Assembly (NCBI RefSeq): GCF_910592395.1
Contig: NC_088317.1
Location: 18,460,039 to 18,524,038, forward strand
Source: Lineus longissimus
Lineage: Eukaryota; Nemertea; Pilidiophora; Heteronemertea; Lineidae
Length of the DNA stretch: 64,000 nucleotides
Direction: 5' to 3'
Each line of letters begins with the position of its first letter. Position 1 is the stretch's first letter. A program made the position numbers and the translations under genes. Below, piece by piece: positions 36,576 to 50,095 of the stretch. The notes under the pieces were generated by a model, which saw only the letters and a program-made list of their open reading frames with translations, was not told where the DNA came from and made no database searches.

Positions 36576-36689
36576 AGTGTGGCTCGACAAACAAGTGTAC
36601 TAGTCGCATGTGGTAAGGCTCCACGGTAGCGATAGAGAATTCATAAATGACGCGGTCGGGGGATGGTCAGATCATCCGGACGGTGCAGC

Positions 36690-36770
36690 GTTGCTGTACA
36701 CTCCGGACGCAGTGGACCGGCCCGTCGTCGACGATCAGGATGACGAAATGGACTGCATAGGAGTCTACGT
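36690..36770 (+). repeat. Dispersed repeat family 1, copy B
   Basis: Reads YTPDAVDRPVVDDQDDEMDC in the plus frame and is the most complete coding-like copy. It is embedded in a 99-codon ORF (36610-36909) that has a GCTGCTGCTG/GGCGCT simple repeat and no recognisable domain. Reverse complement of copies C and D. Confidence 0.7.
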
Positions 36771-37405
36771 TGTTGATGCTGCTGCTGGCGCTGGCGCTGC
36801 ACACGCGATGGACGAAAGACAACTTGATAAAGAGAGCACACCAATCTCCTCCTTGGTCTTTTGCCCCGAAAACCCCTCAACCTGTGAATTTCGGCCCGTT
36901 GTCTCGTGAGTTTCGGCATGTGGTCTCACCGATTATTCATTTAACTGATTAAAGTTATAGTTTAGACAGGTTGATTCCAGAAGAAGAAGACCACCAAGTT
37001 AATATACATGTAAATTCCCAGAGAATAACACCTCCAATAGGCTTGACATCCATCCTCTCTCTGTCTCTGGTTACCTCGGATACACAGGCACCCACTAGCT
37101 TCCGTCATAGCATCCTGTTTTTGATATACTCCACCCGTCGATATTTTGTATGACAAAGGAGTAAAAAAGTAAGATACAAACATGTGTCTGCAGGTTAGAG
37201 ATTATCGATGATAATTATATTAATCACCAGATTCTATGAGGGAAACAATTGCCCATGTATAGTCCGGGTGAAAGGTCTTCGTCTACTCTGGTCCATGCAC
37301 CCATCATCATTGTTGGTAAGGGGATGTATAAGACTGAAAGTGAAACTACTTCAGACAGGGACACGAATTCGCGAGGGACATTTATTATCCTGGTCATAGT
37401 TCGTG

Positions 37406-40018
37406 TCATGTTGGCTCTGCCTCCATCATCGCTTCTGCGCCCTCAGTCCGGGCCTCAGCCCTGTCGTCTGACTCTCCCAAGTATTGACTTCCAAATACAT
37501 GTATCACACTATTCCCAAATACCTTCGATATAGCTTTCTCAATGTGAACTTCCTTCGCACTGCATGATGGTCTGCAGTGACTGATCGTCGGCACCACGAG
37601 GGCCAAGCAGCCGAGGAAAATAAAGCTGCCCCCGAGGTAAAATGAGTTGCCATAGTTCCGAGTGGCGTCGTACAGGACTCCAGCGAGGGGGGCGCCGCCC
37701 ATGAAGCCAACGCATTGCCCGCCTATGACGTAGGCCAATGCAGTGTTGATTTCGTTTAGTGGAACAAAATGCAACGTCACAATTTGCATTAGGGAGACAT
37801 TTGGAGCCCAGAAGAATCCAAATGCCAAGGCCCAGATAATAATGTGAGTCAACGCGGTTAAAAACGGCAGAATGATTGACATGACCCCTGTCAAAGTCAT
37901 GCAGACGAGAAACGAGACCATGGTGTCCACGTGTTTGGAGTAGCCAATCAGTGACCAGAATAGTCTTCCAATTAGGTTTGTCAGGCCGATCATGGCGACA
38001 GGAGAGTTGCTCTGCTCCCTCGTCGCATTGGTGAGCTCTTCAGTTATGCCGGCAATGTGAATAAAGACAACTGACGTCCCAGCCGAAACTAACATAGTAT
38101 GCAAAACATACAAAATAAAGCCATATTGCCTGATAGAAGTACTACACAGGCGGTTCAGTCCATCACTTTCATGTTTCCCTCTGATAAAGTTGCCTGGATT
38201 CCGCAAGATGGCGCCAAAAACACAAAAGTTCAACGAGCCACCCCCAGAAATCAGCACGGCGCCCCTCCAACCGAATTGTGTGATGTTAAAGCTTATCAGA
38301 TACGGGAATACAAACGATCCGAAACCAGCGCCGGCTGTGACTAGTCCTACTGCAACCACTCGACTTCTGCCTTTGAAGTAATACGAGACGTTTGTGCTCA
38401 TCGGTGTAAACGATAGTCCAATTCCACCCCCTGAAATGGTAATCAAATTTGTGAGCTATATATATATACTTTGCTCGACGCTCCTGAGAGACACACCTAA
38501 AAGGTTCGTGATTTGGCCAACTCTGATCTATCCCTCCCAGGAGGAGGCGTCTACTGGGACGATAAGACCTGACAATCGGGACGTTGGGACGATGCCTGCT
38601 AAGAATGGTACTACATCTTATTCATTAATGGTATTGTCACGTCCGTTTTGGCACTATCCAAGCATGAAGCGAAGGATTCTCTTTCTCCGTCAAATAGATT
38701 TCCATTACACGATGTGTTCACAGGCGCGTGGAGATAACCTACCATATTTAAACAATCAATAATTATCGACCGATCAGCCCCCTTTAAATAAACTAGACAA
38801 AACACGCAAATCCTTGACATGAAATAGTGATACGTGTATCATTTTTCAGGTTTAATTCGAGGCTAATCGATCGCTCTGATTCTGGTATCTACTCGCACAC
38901 GTGATATGCTCAATAATCGTGGCGTGGTGGTTCCAAAATGGCGGCCTGTGTTGGCAGTGACAGAAGTAGGTCACAAAAATAAATCGAGTTCTGGAATTGG
39001 GGTGGAGTACGGGCAGAACAGCAGAACCTGATTGGAATCAGTTAGTTACCTCCGGCGATCCCAAAAGTCAGGAAAAGAACGTAAACATTGGGCACAAAGG
39101 CAGACGATATGAGACCCGCAGACGTCACCAATCCACTCAAAATAACAGTCTTTCTGTAGCCCAGCTTCTCCGTGAGTAAACTGGATATCAGACCTGAAAA
39201 GAGATTAAAAGGAAACCAATCACGTAACACTTGGAAAAAAGGCAAGTTTTGAACGGCCCGCTCAAAATTCTTAGTTTCATTGATAAATCGTACATAGGCA
39301 GTTTCAATTACCTGGTTTGGTGATTAAAGGCTCCAGAACCTTTATTTCTGAGATAGTGATTACCGTATTAAGGCCACATAACAAAGAATCGTCACTTCAA
39401 TGTTTCGAACAAAAAGCTAGTTGATTGATTGGTGCAAAGAGCTGTCAGACAGTTTCATGAACATTTTCTCCAAAGGATATTCTTTCGGTTGAATCCGAGC
39501 ACCATATACTCACTGACACCGCAGGTCAGGCCAACATGGAGGGAAGCGACCCAGGACGCCGTCATGCTATCCGCGCCGAATTCATCTATCCAGGGTTGGC
39601 AGTAGAGTCCGCAAGTCATGGTGATCCCAGCCATGATGCTCATATACATGGAACTCACAAAAACGACCAAGTAACGGTACTGGAAAATATCAGCTGCTTT
39701 GCAGACAAATTTGTTTTTCGCTTTCTCAGAATCACTTGGTTTGGCGTTAATCTTAGAATTCCCCGACCCGTTCTCGTACCGATCTTTTCCATCTGGGTTG
39801 AGCACTTTGAAAAAGTGACCAGCGTTACCACTTTCGACAAAGCTGCTTCTAGAACCGCCGATTAAGTCAGATAAATTCAGAATGTGCCCGGACTTCTCAG
39901 CAACAGTTCCTTTGATCGAGGTGGCATGGGCCGTTGGGGGGAAAACACGGCTGTCATTCCGAAGACATATTTTTTCGTCCGAGTCGTCAGCGCCGTTTCC
40001 GCGAGTGCCGGAGGCCAT
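37406..40018 (-). CDS. Monocarboxylate transporter-like MFS protein (SLC16 family)
   Basis: Three exons (40018-39514, 39193-39050, 38430-37406) give 557 residues. A ~115-residue hydrophilic cytoplasmic N-terminus is followed by 12 predicted membrane helices. Helix 1 is YLVVFVSSMYMSIMAGITMT; the loop after helix 2 reads LTEKLGYRKTVILSG, and GGIGLSFTPMSTNVSYYF begins exon 3. Helix 5 contains GWRGAVLISGG. The second half includes NLIGRLFWSLIGY and a late GGAPLAGVLYDATRNYG, the usual helix 10-11 signature of SLC16-type transporters. Substrate cannot be told from sequence: proton-linked monocarboxylates, thyroid hormone or aromatic amino acids are all known in the family. The helix 1 region lacks the D-G-G/S-W-G/A-W signature of classic MCTs. 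TTTATT lies at 37381-37386, 20 bp after the stop, very near for a polyadenylation signal. Confidence 0.88.
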
Positions 40019-40547
40019 TTTGATTTCAACTGACGATGTTTTTTCCTCTTTGTCTACATTTTGTCCCTTTTGATGTTTTATCCTTTTTGGACGGCTATGC
40101 TTTGGAGTCCATTCTTCTAGTTGGGGGCGAAATTACTGACACAGTCTTCAACCTGCAGCTCGCCGGCTGTAGCCCATATACAGTCGTGACCGGTGTCTCT
40201 TCCCGGTCCCGGATCCCTTTCGAAAGATTGACCAATCCAAAACTGATTTTCACTAACTTGAAGGAATTTGGTCGATCCTGAACAGGCCTACACTTCGACA
40301 ATCATCAGTCTTAATCCCACTTCGTCAAGGGCAGATGCCACAACGGCCGTCACAACTCCGCATTTTGAGCTTGGTGATGGTCCTCCGTCTGCTTGTTCTT
40401 ACTCGGCCAAGATCTCCCAGGTTGTTTCTTCGGAGATGACACACTTCCCTTTGACGTCTTGTTTCGCTGAAAATTACCAGACGTACCTGTCGTAAATAGG
40501 AGGAACAGACTAATGATCATAACAGCATTTGACAAATCATTGTTCTA

Positions 40548-40561
40548 CCCCCCCCCCCCCC
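40548..40561. repeat. Poly-C tract (14 C)
   Basis: Homopolymer in the spacer upstream of the SLC16-like gene. Confidence 0.9.
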
Positions 40562-41352
40562 AAACATGGCTGACCGCGAAAACACTCTTGCTGTGCCATT
40601 TTGGATTTCGCATGCACCTACTTTTGAAATTCGAAGAAAAAGTCAGCGAAAAGGAAGGTTTTCAGACCGTCAATAACCATGATCTTCCACGTTATAAAAA
40701 TATCGTCAAAATCATGCATATATTTCAAATCATTTTATAATATGTATTAATACCTTTTACGTAATGTTTTTAAGTAATGTATCTATAGGCCTATTTATTT
40801 TTATCTCTGTTATGTCAGGCGCCGCGATATACATGAGCGGCACCATACAACCGCAGACATAGTAAAATGAATTACATGTATATACATGACAGCTGTTTGA
40901 ATATCAAATCGTTTTTGCATCTGCCAACCATGACGAATTATATACTGTATATACTAGTACTCTAGTTTCGCACGCCTAACGTCTGCTGTAGTAAGCCAGT
41001 GTATGTGTACATTTTGGTAGGCCTATACGACGGGGTATCTTCAGGCCTTTTGATTGATCAGCAGCGTCAATGGCAATATAAAAGGCCTAAAAATTACCTC
41101 ATGACGGGCCTAGAAATGTGCACTATGTCAAGAAGGAGTGAGAAACTAGAGTATTTGCAGCAACACACATACCTTTTTGAATCCAAATATGTTGTTGAGG
41201 GACTCGGAATCGGAATTAATGGAATGCGGGCGTGTAATTGCCAGGGAAAGCCCGCTACTTGCTACAATAAATGGCTCTGCAAGCGGCATGTTCCCATGCA
41301 GACCTTGTAAGTTCATGAATATCCCTATGTCCATCGACTGAACACTCCAATC

Positions 41353-41520
41353 TTCCAATAATCGTTGGTTCGTTACCCGTAACGATCACATCGGTTGTGA
41401 CCTTCAACGGCACCTCACTTTACTTTTCCACCTTCGTCACGGCCATGCGTTCCAATAATCGTTGGTTCGTTACCCGTTACGATCGCATCGGTTGTGACCT
41501 TCGTCGCGGCCATGCGTTCA
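41353..41520 (+). repeat. Two-copy tandem duplication
   Basis: TTCCAATAATCGTTGGTTCG, CGGTTGTGACCTTC and CGGCCATGCG occur twice in order. The first copy has about 25 extra bp between the second and third blocks. Confidence 0.85.
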
Positions 41521-43358
41521 AGTTGTAACGTGACATTCTTGAGAAAGTGTGTCAACCACCCCTTGCATCATGTTCATGTATTCGGATCACAGTTTCTAAT
41601 AAAACATTTTCATGCTCGATCAGTGATATATGACGTGTACAATGTATATCAATGAATACTCTCGTTAACCATTGGCCGTACTTTCCAATAGTATACGTAC
41701 ACAGACCACTTGGATTCGCAGTGACTGAGAAAGTGATTGATGCAGTTCTTCACCAACCTGACAGTAAAGTCCTCACCTGGGCTCAGAAGCTGGTCACGTG
41801 CTATATTTATCACCAGCTAATTAAATTGTTTGTCTTCGTCACATTCCTGGCTATGGTGTTTCCCGAGGTCGCGGATAGCTTATAAGACATCTTGCTCGGT
41901 TCGGAGATTTTTCAGCAAGGTTTAAGACATCTTGCTAAGGATTGATTGAAATGCCTCATTCTGATTCCATATTTTATTGATTCAACTAGTCTTTTAAGTG
42001 AGAGATTGCAAGTCTCGGTATTGTCACTGCCTTTGGGATGACAATGAACGACCTTTCCAACCAACCTGAGGGAGAGCCTCAAGGTATGACTCGATCTTTG
42101 ACTGAGCTTGGCCACAAAATGGCGCAGATAGACCGTTGTTTTTTACTGCCATAGATGGAATTTTTGAGCAATGACTGAGATTATGTGACTTGAGTAAGAT
42201 ACATTTTTGCTGAATCATCCAATATATTCAAGAAGATAAAAAAAGGATTCCAACGAGAATGTAAAGATCTACAGGAGAGAGATTTCCAGCGAGTTTTGAA
42301 AAGCCTTGCTTAAGATTTTATTCCAAATTGAATGCGTCATTCTTGTTCTAATATTTTAAAGGTTCAACAAGCCTAGGATCATCTCTGAATCATTGAGATC
42401 CCCATTCCGTAGGAAAAGAGAACCGATCAAAGATCGTCCCGAAAACACTTGCCTTGATCAGGATACGCTAAAAAACCACCGATGAGGAAAATCACTTCAT
42501 CATCATCATTGTGGAAGTTTTATAAACCTTTTTGGTCATCAACTTATAAGGTTTGTGAAACATCAGTGCAATACAGTCTATTACCCATCTCTTTGCATTC
42601 GACACAGTAAGTTCTCTAAGATATCCTCATTCCTTGTCTAGTTTTATACTTAGAGTCATTATCCAACTAGACGAACACAGAAATAATAATTATCGTCACA
42701 CTGCCCTCAAAAACGATAATTGATGTCCCCATCATAATACATAAAATATGCAAATTGTAACACAACTAGTCAAAAGAGTTCGGTGGTTATAAACACTATT
42801 CATAGATCACAAGGTCACGAAGTAAGTTAACCACATAACTGTCATTGTCAGTACATGTATATCGTATAAATCGTCAATCCTGATCACCCTCGAATATATC
42901 AAATTGTTCCTTCGTTATTCCGTTCCATGATTTGGAACTTTGACTGATAACTGTACAAGTCTGTCTCTTTTCTTTCTAAGCTGAGGTGCGTCGGTCCAGG
43001 ATCAATCTGACAACGGCAAAGAAACTGAAAAGAGGAGATAGCATTAAAGACTCTTTACTTTACACAGTGGAGAAGGCTAGTCGCTTAACGATTAAAGACG
43101 GACCAAAGAAGTTAGTTTAACAGTGCACGTATAGGGGCCCTCTCACTAGCCACTTATGACCGAGCATCTCATTTAACGTGTGCGAGGGAAGGAGCATACG
43201 ACTGACCCTGGTATTCGAGGATGATTTACCTGAATATTGCCGTCTGATTTTGATGACCAGGATCACCCGGCATGCACCGCGCTAAGTTCAATGAAATCCT
43301 GGAGATGCAGTAACCGAGGCTGGGTTTTGCTACCACACAATCTTTGGATTAATATTTC

Positions 43359-46300
43359 TTACCTCAGATGACCATATTTGATTTTGATGACCAGGATCAC
43401 CCCGGAGACTAGAATGGCCCCAGCGAGCACCGCGTAAAGTCCGATGAAACTGTCGAAGTCTAAACTAATGGAATCATCATCGTCATCTTCCCCCTGGCTG
43501 CATTTGCTGGCGTACGTCAGCCATCTGAAATTCATTTCATCTTGGGTCGAATCCATACAGGCCTGCACCATGTGCACTGATGCATGTTATAGCATACATA
43601 TAAAAACCGTGAGTTGCTACTTCTATGTTACTGAAGGAATCATCATGATTCGGCTCTTCATAGGTCAATCAGTCATCGTCTGATTGGGTTAGACCATAAG
43701 TACATTAACCATAAATATATAACTCCTTACGCCTGCTACTGTAGTTCCTGAAATTCTCAATAGGGGAGATATTCTTGTGTAGGGAACGGACAGTGACGTA
43801 ACTTCTGATTGACCAATGAAAAGCTAGCAATTTTCCTGTGTTTACCTGTACTTTGTAGGTAACGCGGGACAATGGTTAACACTTACTTATTAAATATGCT
43901 TCGTATATGTCCCGCTTCTCTTAATTCCATCATGGCCGCATTGAACTCTTCCAGGAGAGCCCAATCCGATCTCATTGGAAATGCCAGCTCGGTCATATCC
44001 AGCCGCTCTTGGCTCACGTGGAGGGTACAGTTCTCATCCATGCCTGGAGTAGATAAGGCGGCAATAGATACTGGCTCGAACCCTTTCTTACTGGTCCATG
44101 ATATGACCTCTCTCGTCGGATCGGACAAAAAATATCACCCAACGATTTTCAAACTAGAAAGTAATCGACATCTTCTGACAGATCTTTCAAATATGTCATT
44201 CGAAGGAATTGATATCATAGCATGTTCGGGAGGAAAACGAAGACCTTTCACGGACAAAGTTTGGCGACAACGTAATGAAAGAGACTTGAAGAAAACTTAC
44301 CCTCGTAGTAAGACAATAAAAGATGCGTCGCAATGAAGACAAAGTTCGTATTCTCTTTGATCATGGCCAACCCATGTTTATAGGAGGCAGCATAGGTCTT
44401 CCGTCTGCGCAACTCCCTGTTCATCTCCTGATACTCCCAAATCGGACTGTCAACAAAGAATTTCTCAATACTCGTACTTTTCATCCAACCAAAGTCATAT
44501 CCTTCCTTGAGGAGTTCCTTTATAGTTAAATGCGGATGAAAAAATATGCTCTCGGTGAGAAAACTTGCTAAGTTTCCTGTATAGCAGGCGACGACTATAA
44601 GAGCAAAGAACCAGTAAAACACTGAGTATATCCTTATTGGGTATGAGTATGCTGCGAATGGCGTCCCAAGCTGCGCCAGAGTTAGGTAACTGTACCAGAA
44701 ACTTTCCTTCAAATTGTATCTCTCGTCACGTGCGAATCTGTCGTCTGTGTAATTCGGTGCGTCCTCGTCTACAGGCTCCTGTTTCTTCTTCTTCTTCAAC
44801 GGTAAATTGTCCTTGAATGGGTCCCATCTATGGAAGGTGTAAATCAGTAGGGACGAGAATAACCAAGCTGCCACTATCCCTCCCCAGATTCGCATCTCGA
44901 ACGGACGCAGGAACTGGAAGTAGACGTTCTTCAACTCCTGTTTGTGGACGATGAAGGTTATACCAGTGAAGGCGAACCCGGGAGAGAACTGGAATTCCGT
45001 CATCCGTTCTTTTGTTTTGGAGATCATCCCCACTGCTAGAGTGGCTCGCTGCAAACATAAGTTGTATTTCTTTGAAATCAACCTATAACTTGCCGTGGAG
45101 ACTCTTTCATTGAGCCCTCAGGACTTTAACACTTCCCTCAACACTGACAGACTTACGACGATCTATCGTCCATGCGCAGAGCACTGCCAACTTCACTGAG
45201 CACTAGTAAGAGCACTGCCAACAAACACCTTCACAGAATAGGCTTACGAGAATCTGCTTGATGTGAATGTATAGCTGGAGACCAGCCACAAAGCTCCGTG
45301 GCTTTTTAGTGGAACACTCTTGGACAGCCGACTTTGTTACCGAAAACGGAACGACTGTCAAGTGTGCATCTCAAAACTTCCGAACACAGAAGAAGAGGAG
45401 GGAGTACTTACATTATCTTTGATTTCTCTAAAGGCGCCATCCCAGGTCCCATTGGGGTGCCTTACCCCATACTTGTGGTCAGGCACTTCGTAGATCTCGT
45501 AGTCAAAGCGCTTGCCCTGCCTGAGGAGTATGATGGCCACCTCTTGCAGGATGTCCACGAGGATGCCCTCGTAGCGTTCATTGCCTTTCAGTCTGGAGAG
45601 GCGATCCTTCTTGGTATTCACAAACGGGTGTTCCTGGAGGGAAAGCGTGTTTTCTTCGTTAACTCATTCATGACAGCAGGTTCTGGGACACAAATCCCTG
45701 ACTAATTTGAAGATGTCCAAACCAACTGACATTACCAACCGTTTGAAAGCCATCAGTCTTCGCTTTTGATAGAATGACCCCCATGTATAATTCGAAGATG
45801 GGGTTCTGAAACGTTTCCTTCTGAACATTTCGATGAGGCCATAGTTGCCTCCTTGTTTTCTCCTTCTGACAAACAAGAGCGAACTGCTGAAGAAATTTAG
45901 GATGGCTGCCGTTAGTCAAGATGGCTGACTTTATTCTAGATGGCCGCCTTTATTCATGATAGCTAATACTTCAATGGACAAAATATTGCCCGCCACCTTG
46001 ACAAACTTTAGCCAAAGACGGAGTAGACATTTCTCTCCCCATTTCCTTTCTTCCTTCTTCAACTTACCAACACGGCGACGACCTTTGTTGCCTCGGTGAT
46101 GTGAGTGCCGATGTGACGATATTGCCCGGGGTTATCCCTGCCCTGACTGACCCAAGTACCTTGCTGGAACGCAAAGGAAGGCGACATTAGTAAAGTGGAA
46201 TGCGGAGACCTAACGTTATCAACGACGTTTGTACCTACACATCATGATAGTGAATCAGAGTTGATTTGATCAACAATCCTGCCTTGCATCACAAGAGTAT

Positions 46301-49300
46301 CTTCAGTTAGTGCATTTGTTCAAATATCGTGTACGGTGACAAAACATGGCTTATTTCTTGCGTGAAGCCTTTACTATTCCAGCACACACTTTTGGAATAC
46401 CTGTCTTCTTGAAATGTCAACCATGAGCTTTCTCTACTTGATCGATAAGGTCAAAAGGATATGTGTTGCTGTGAGAGTAGATAAGGACGAGACTTCTCCT
46501 CCAACTGGCTGAGAACATCACTCACCGGTCGAGAGCAAACCAGGCTCTCGCACATGTTTCGGACCGTCACTAAGTACCCTGTCCTGTAGTTATTCTCATC
46601 AAACTCCATCTTCCCTCCGATCATAACGTCCGTGATATTAACTTGTCCCATGGCGTTCCCGATTGTTGCGCTTGTCAGATTCTGAAATTCGGATATGAAC
46701 AAGTGTTTGGACAAGTGTTTCAAAAACCGCCGATTACTAATCAAAACACCATTCCCATCTTTGGTATGGTATATCACATCAGGACCAAAGAGTGACCCGT
46801 CAAGAGGCTTGCATTTTAGGTACAGAAGTCGGATCCGTCCACTAGTATCTAAGAGAAGACTAAGAAATGACACATTCTCCCGCGCTTTCCTAGGCTTTTC
46901 CAAGAAAATTACGGATTTTCCGTGTTCTTCCTTAACGGGAAACCATCTTAAACTTTATGAGCTGGACTTCCACTACACAGGGTAAAGGAACACGTACGGA
47001 TGCCTGCCAAAGTTTGACTACCAAGGCTTTGCATGACATCTCTACACCGTCGGTGGGGTCTACACAATCGGTGGGTGCTTAAGGTAGTAATGAACTTGTT
47101 ACTCACGTCTTGATTGTCCAATGATTCCAGGGCCACCGTCAACGCCTTCAAGGTATCCTCAGCGGCAAGCCGGTTGACCCCACGACCAAATTTGGCCCGG
47201 GAATAACTGGCTGCCCTCACAGCAGAGTAGTCGAAGCCAAGGTCGGAGAAGCGCTCCCAACTTGATGTGTAAAGCATGTTGGCGATGAACCACTTCAGGT
47301 TGCTTCGGTCTAAGTCCACTTGTTTGTCGCCGAACTACATGCAAAGGGAATGTGACAGCAGGTTAGTCTGACGTATCATTCAACCAATCACTTTCTTTAA
47401 GAAAGGAAAATTGTTTCAGAAGTGACCCTTTGGCTGGATAAACTTCCAGTGAGGAGAAAATCACAAGTTGTGATATGTCGCCTATACAAGATGATGATCA
47501 CGATGAAGAAACCAAGCCCTTGTCGATCTGGTCGATCCCTTGTTCAGAGGTCACCATGACATCATCCAGTCTCACTTTTGTTTGGTGTGTAGAGTGGTTC
47601 TACTGTGATTTCACCTTGTTCCTTTGGCAAGACAATTGCATCAATCTAAAGGTTAGAGAGCCTACTTGGGGACGATATTGATGGGATGTGGTCCCGCTGC
47701 ACGTCTCGGTATGAAACCATTCTTTTCTTACCAGTTTCATAATGGGGGTCAAATCCTCCAAATCAAAACAACCAATCACAAGGTCTGCTTCCCGATTCTC
47801 TATGACGTCACTAATAAGCCAGGCCTCCTGCATGACGGGATTGACTAGGCCCTGAATGTTACTTCTCTCCTGTTTGAGGGGTTCTCTTGGGTCGTATCTC
47901 ATGAAGTAGGATAACCCAACGTAGTCGAACAAGGCACCCTCGCTGAGCATGGAATGTAGATTCTGGGCAGCTAGAAACGAGCGCAGAAGGATAGTGATAA
48001 AGAAAGTGCAACCCTTTTTCTCGGGCAATATGAATTGTTCTGTCCCACGGTTTTCACCCTTCGGGCTATATCACAAGCCTCGGACGAGAAAAATCCACAG
48101 CAATTTTGGTCACTTGTGTGGGCAAATTCATACACCTCACGTGGCAACCGAAGGATGAAACGAAAATGTTGCTACGATGAGGGGTGAACGTGAATCACGG
48201 AAAACTTGACTCAAACAATCACGATCCGACTGAAGAAGAAGAGTCGAATCAAGCTTAGAAATGCTCTTTCAAGGCTGTTATGAAATAAAAGCGTTGCTTT
48301 TGACAACATGGTTTATATAAGTTTCCATTAAGTTGCAATCTTAGTTCGCGTGTGGTTTCTGTATCGTTCTAGCGTTACCTCCTCTTATTGGGTTGTTTGG
48401 TTTATTGGGTTAATGTAGTTATCTGGTTGGTGGTTTGTAAACTGGAAAACTGCAAGTTGTCCGTCGAGGTGTTGAAGTATTCATACACTAAACAAACCAG
48501 GGCTAGGCAGCTCTTTGATCGCACATATCTTGGTAGGTGGATGGTTAGCCTTAGTTTATATCATGCTGGATATTGATATGACAAGGCTAATGGACTTGTA
48601 CCAACATTCAACAAAACTTTCTGAACTATATATACAGGGTCATATATCACGTACACAGCTCTCAGGTACGTAACTCGTCGCTGGCTACTAATTAAGGTCA
48701 ATGCCTTGATGTGGGCCAAGTTTGCTGTAAATGTGATAAAGGGCCTTTCTTAAGGTGTACAACGTCACAACTCTCTGATGATCATATCAGCATTATGGAG
48801 AAGTACGTCATGGCGTTTTGTTCAATACGTCATCACTTACCGTATATAATATTCTCGGACGTCCCGCCATAAACTATATGAATGCGTGTCACCTTCTCCT
48901 CCAGACGAATGTGGGATATATAGTCTTTCATTAATTTCAGGAAATCGGACCAAAGCGGCCAAATGGGAAATAAGAATCTCGTGTCACGTGATCCAGTGAC
49001 CCTGTCCTCAAAACTGAGATCGACCGGAGAGGTAATCAAGTACAACTTTTTCTCGGCTAACGCGAGATTTTCGACGATGCGAGAAAATGGACCCATGAGA
49101 ATATCAAACTGTCGAATGGAATGCAGTTCTAAAAAGATTAAATCATGATATATTACTGATTACAGCACGATAGAAATCAATGATAAAAAACAACGAATTC
49201 AGCTTTTATCATATTATCATTATCATCATGACAAACGATCAAAGCATCAATCAGTTGATCCCTACAACTTCTGATTCTGAATATAAATTAGGACACTCTA

Positions 49301-49772
49301 AGGTTGCGGAATCTTCATTATGGTACCATTATCAGTGATCTTCCGTTGCTCATACAGAAAACTGGACGTCAAGTGTTACGTACCCGGCTCACTAAATACA
49401 AATGAAATGTTGGCCAGTAGGATGTGACGTAATGTTGTCTTAAGGATGTAGCAGGCGCCCCCTTTAGCCTCGATGGGAACCGTCTCAGATCTCTCAAAGC
49501 GCCTCTGAGGGAAGTTTGCAGGCCAGTCCTCGGCTGTGTAGACATCATCATAGTAAACGACAGCTGAAAGAAAAAAAAAGAATATTCTGTCCTTTTCCTG
49601 CAACTCTGGTGGGTTGGCGTCCAATACGGTCGGTGCCGGGTATCTAACAGGGTCAAAACTTACCAATGTTTATAGTTCTCGTTCTGTTGCACGTTGCGCC
49701 ATCTGTCGACGAGATCACAGCGAGACTGACGACGATTGCAAGCCATAGCCACGAAAACTCCATCGCACCCAT
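43359..49772 (-). CDS. Ionotropic glutamate receptor-like channel subunit
   Basis: Eleven exons give 862 residues: 49772-49664, 49563-49384, 49128-48841, 47970-47732, 47334-47107, 46681-46526, 46163-46068, 45633-45412, 45048-44301, 44043-43887, 43524-43359. A signal peptide (WLWLAIVVSLAVIS) and a ~430-residue amino-terminal domain precede S1 (GNERYEGILVDILQEVA). Then come M1 (~560-579), pore loop (FWYSYLTLAQLGT), M3 (~646-671, ACYTGNLASFLT for SYTANLAAFLT), S2 and M4 (~833-854) with an 8-residue tail. The ligand carboxylate-binding Arg aligns with Arg521 and Gln632 sits at the Q/R site. The acidic residue that binds the ligand amino group aligns with Ala746. The M1-pore linker has KKKKK and an acidic segment. 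It forms a tetrameric cation channel; the ligand is uncertain. It could be an IR25a/IR8a-like or lineage-specific subunit. Confidence 0.9.
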
Positions 49773-50095
49773 TTATGTAGGCACCAACATCGTTAGGCGA
49801 ACGCTGAAAAGAGAGAAAAGTGATTAATGGATCACATATCGAGAGGCGGAGCATATTGAAAACAACTGGTTATACCAGGATGGGTCGGAGGCAGGACGAC
49901 AGCCCAATTCGTTACATTCATCGAACTCAGAATATTGCTCGTACGCAGGAAGAAAGAGCAGTGGGATGAAATCTCCACAAAACGTATTTTCCCGCATTAC
50001 ATCCGGAACCTCGCCTCGGGAACATAGGAGCCAACAATCATATTACAGATTACGTTTACCATAAATTAAAAACTTAGCACCAAGAAAGCTCCTTT

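Larger units (their letters stand above)
40019..43358. other. Intergenic region, no gene recognised
   Basis: About 3.3 kb between two minus-strand genes. It contains a 14-C run (40548-40561) and a tandem duplication around 41353-41520 (repeated unit starts TTCCAATAATCGTTGGTTCG). Near 41883-41936 and 42290-42350 there are diverged repeats of a TAAGACATCTTGCT-type motif. Short ORFs (for example 40999-41310) show no family features. Confidence 0.6.

Noticed and set aside
36610-36909. 99-codon ORF (open on both strands) as a small gene
   Set aside because: It is built around a dispersed repeat copy and a GCT/GGC simple repeat; no conserved domain or gene signals.
44323-45705. Plus-strand ORFs across the glutamate receptor exons
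   Set aside because: They are antisense shadows of well-supported minus-strand exons.
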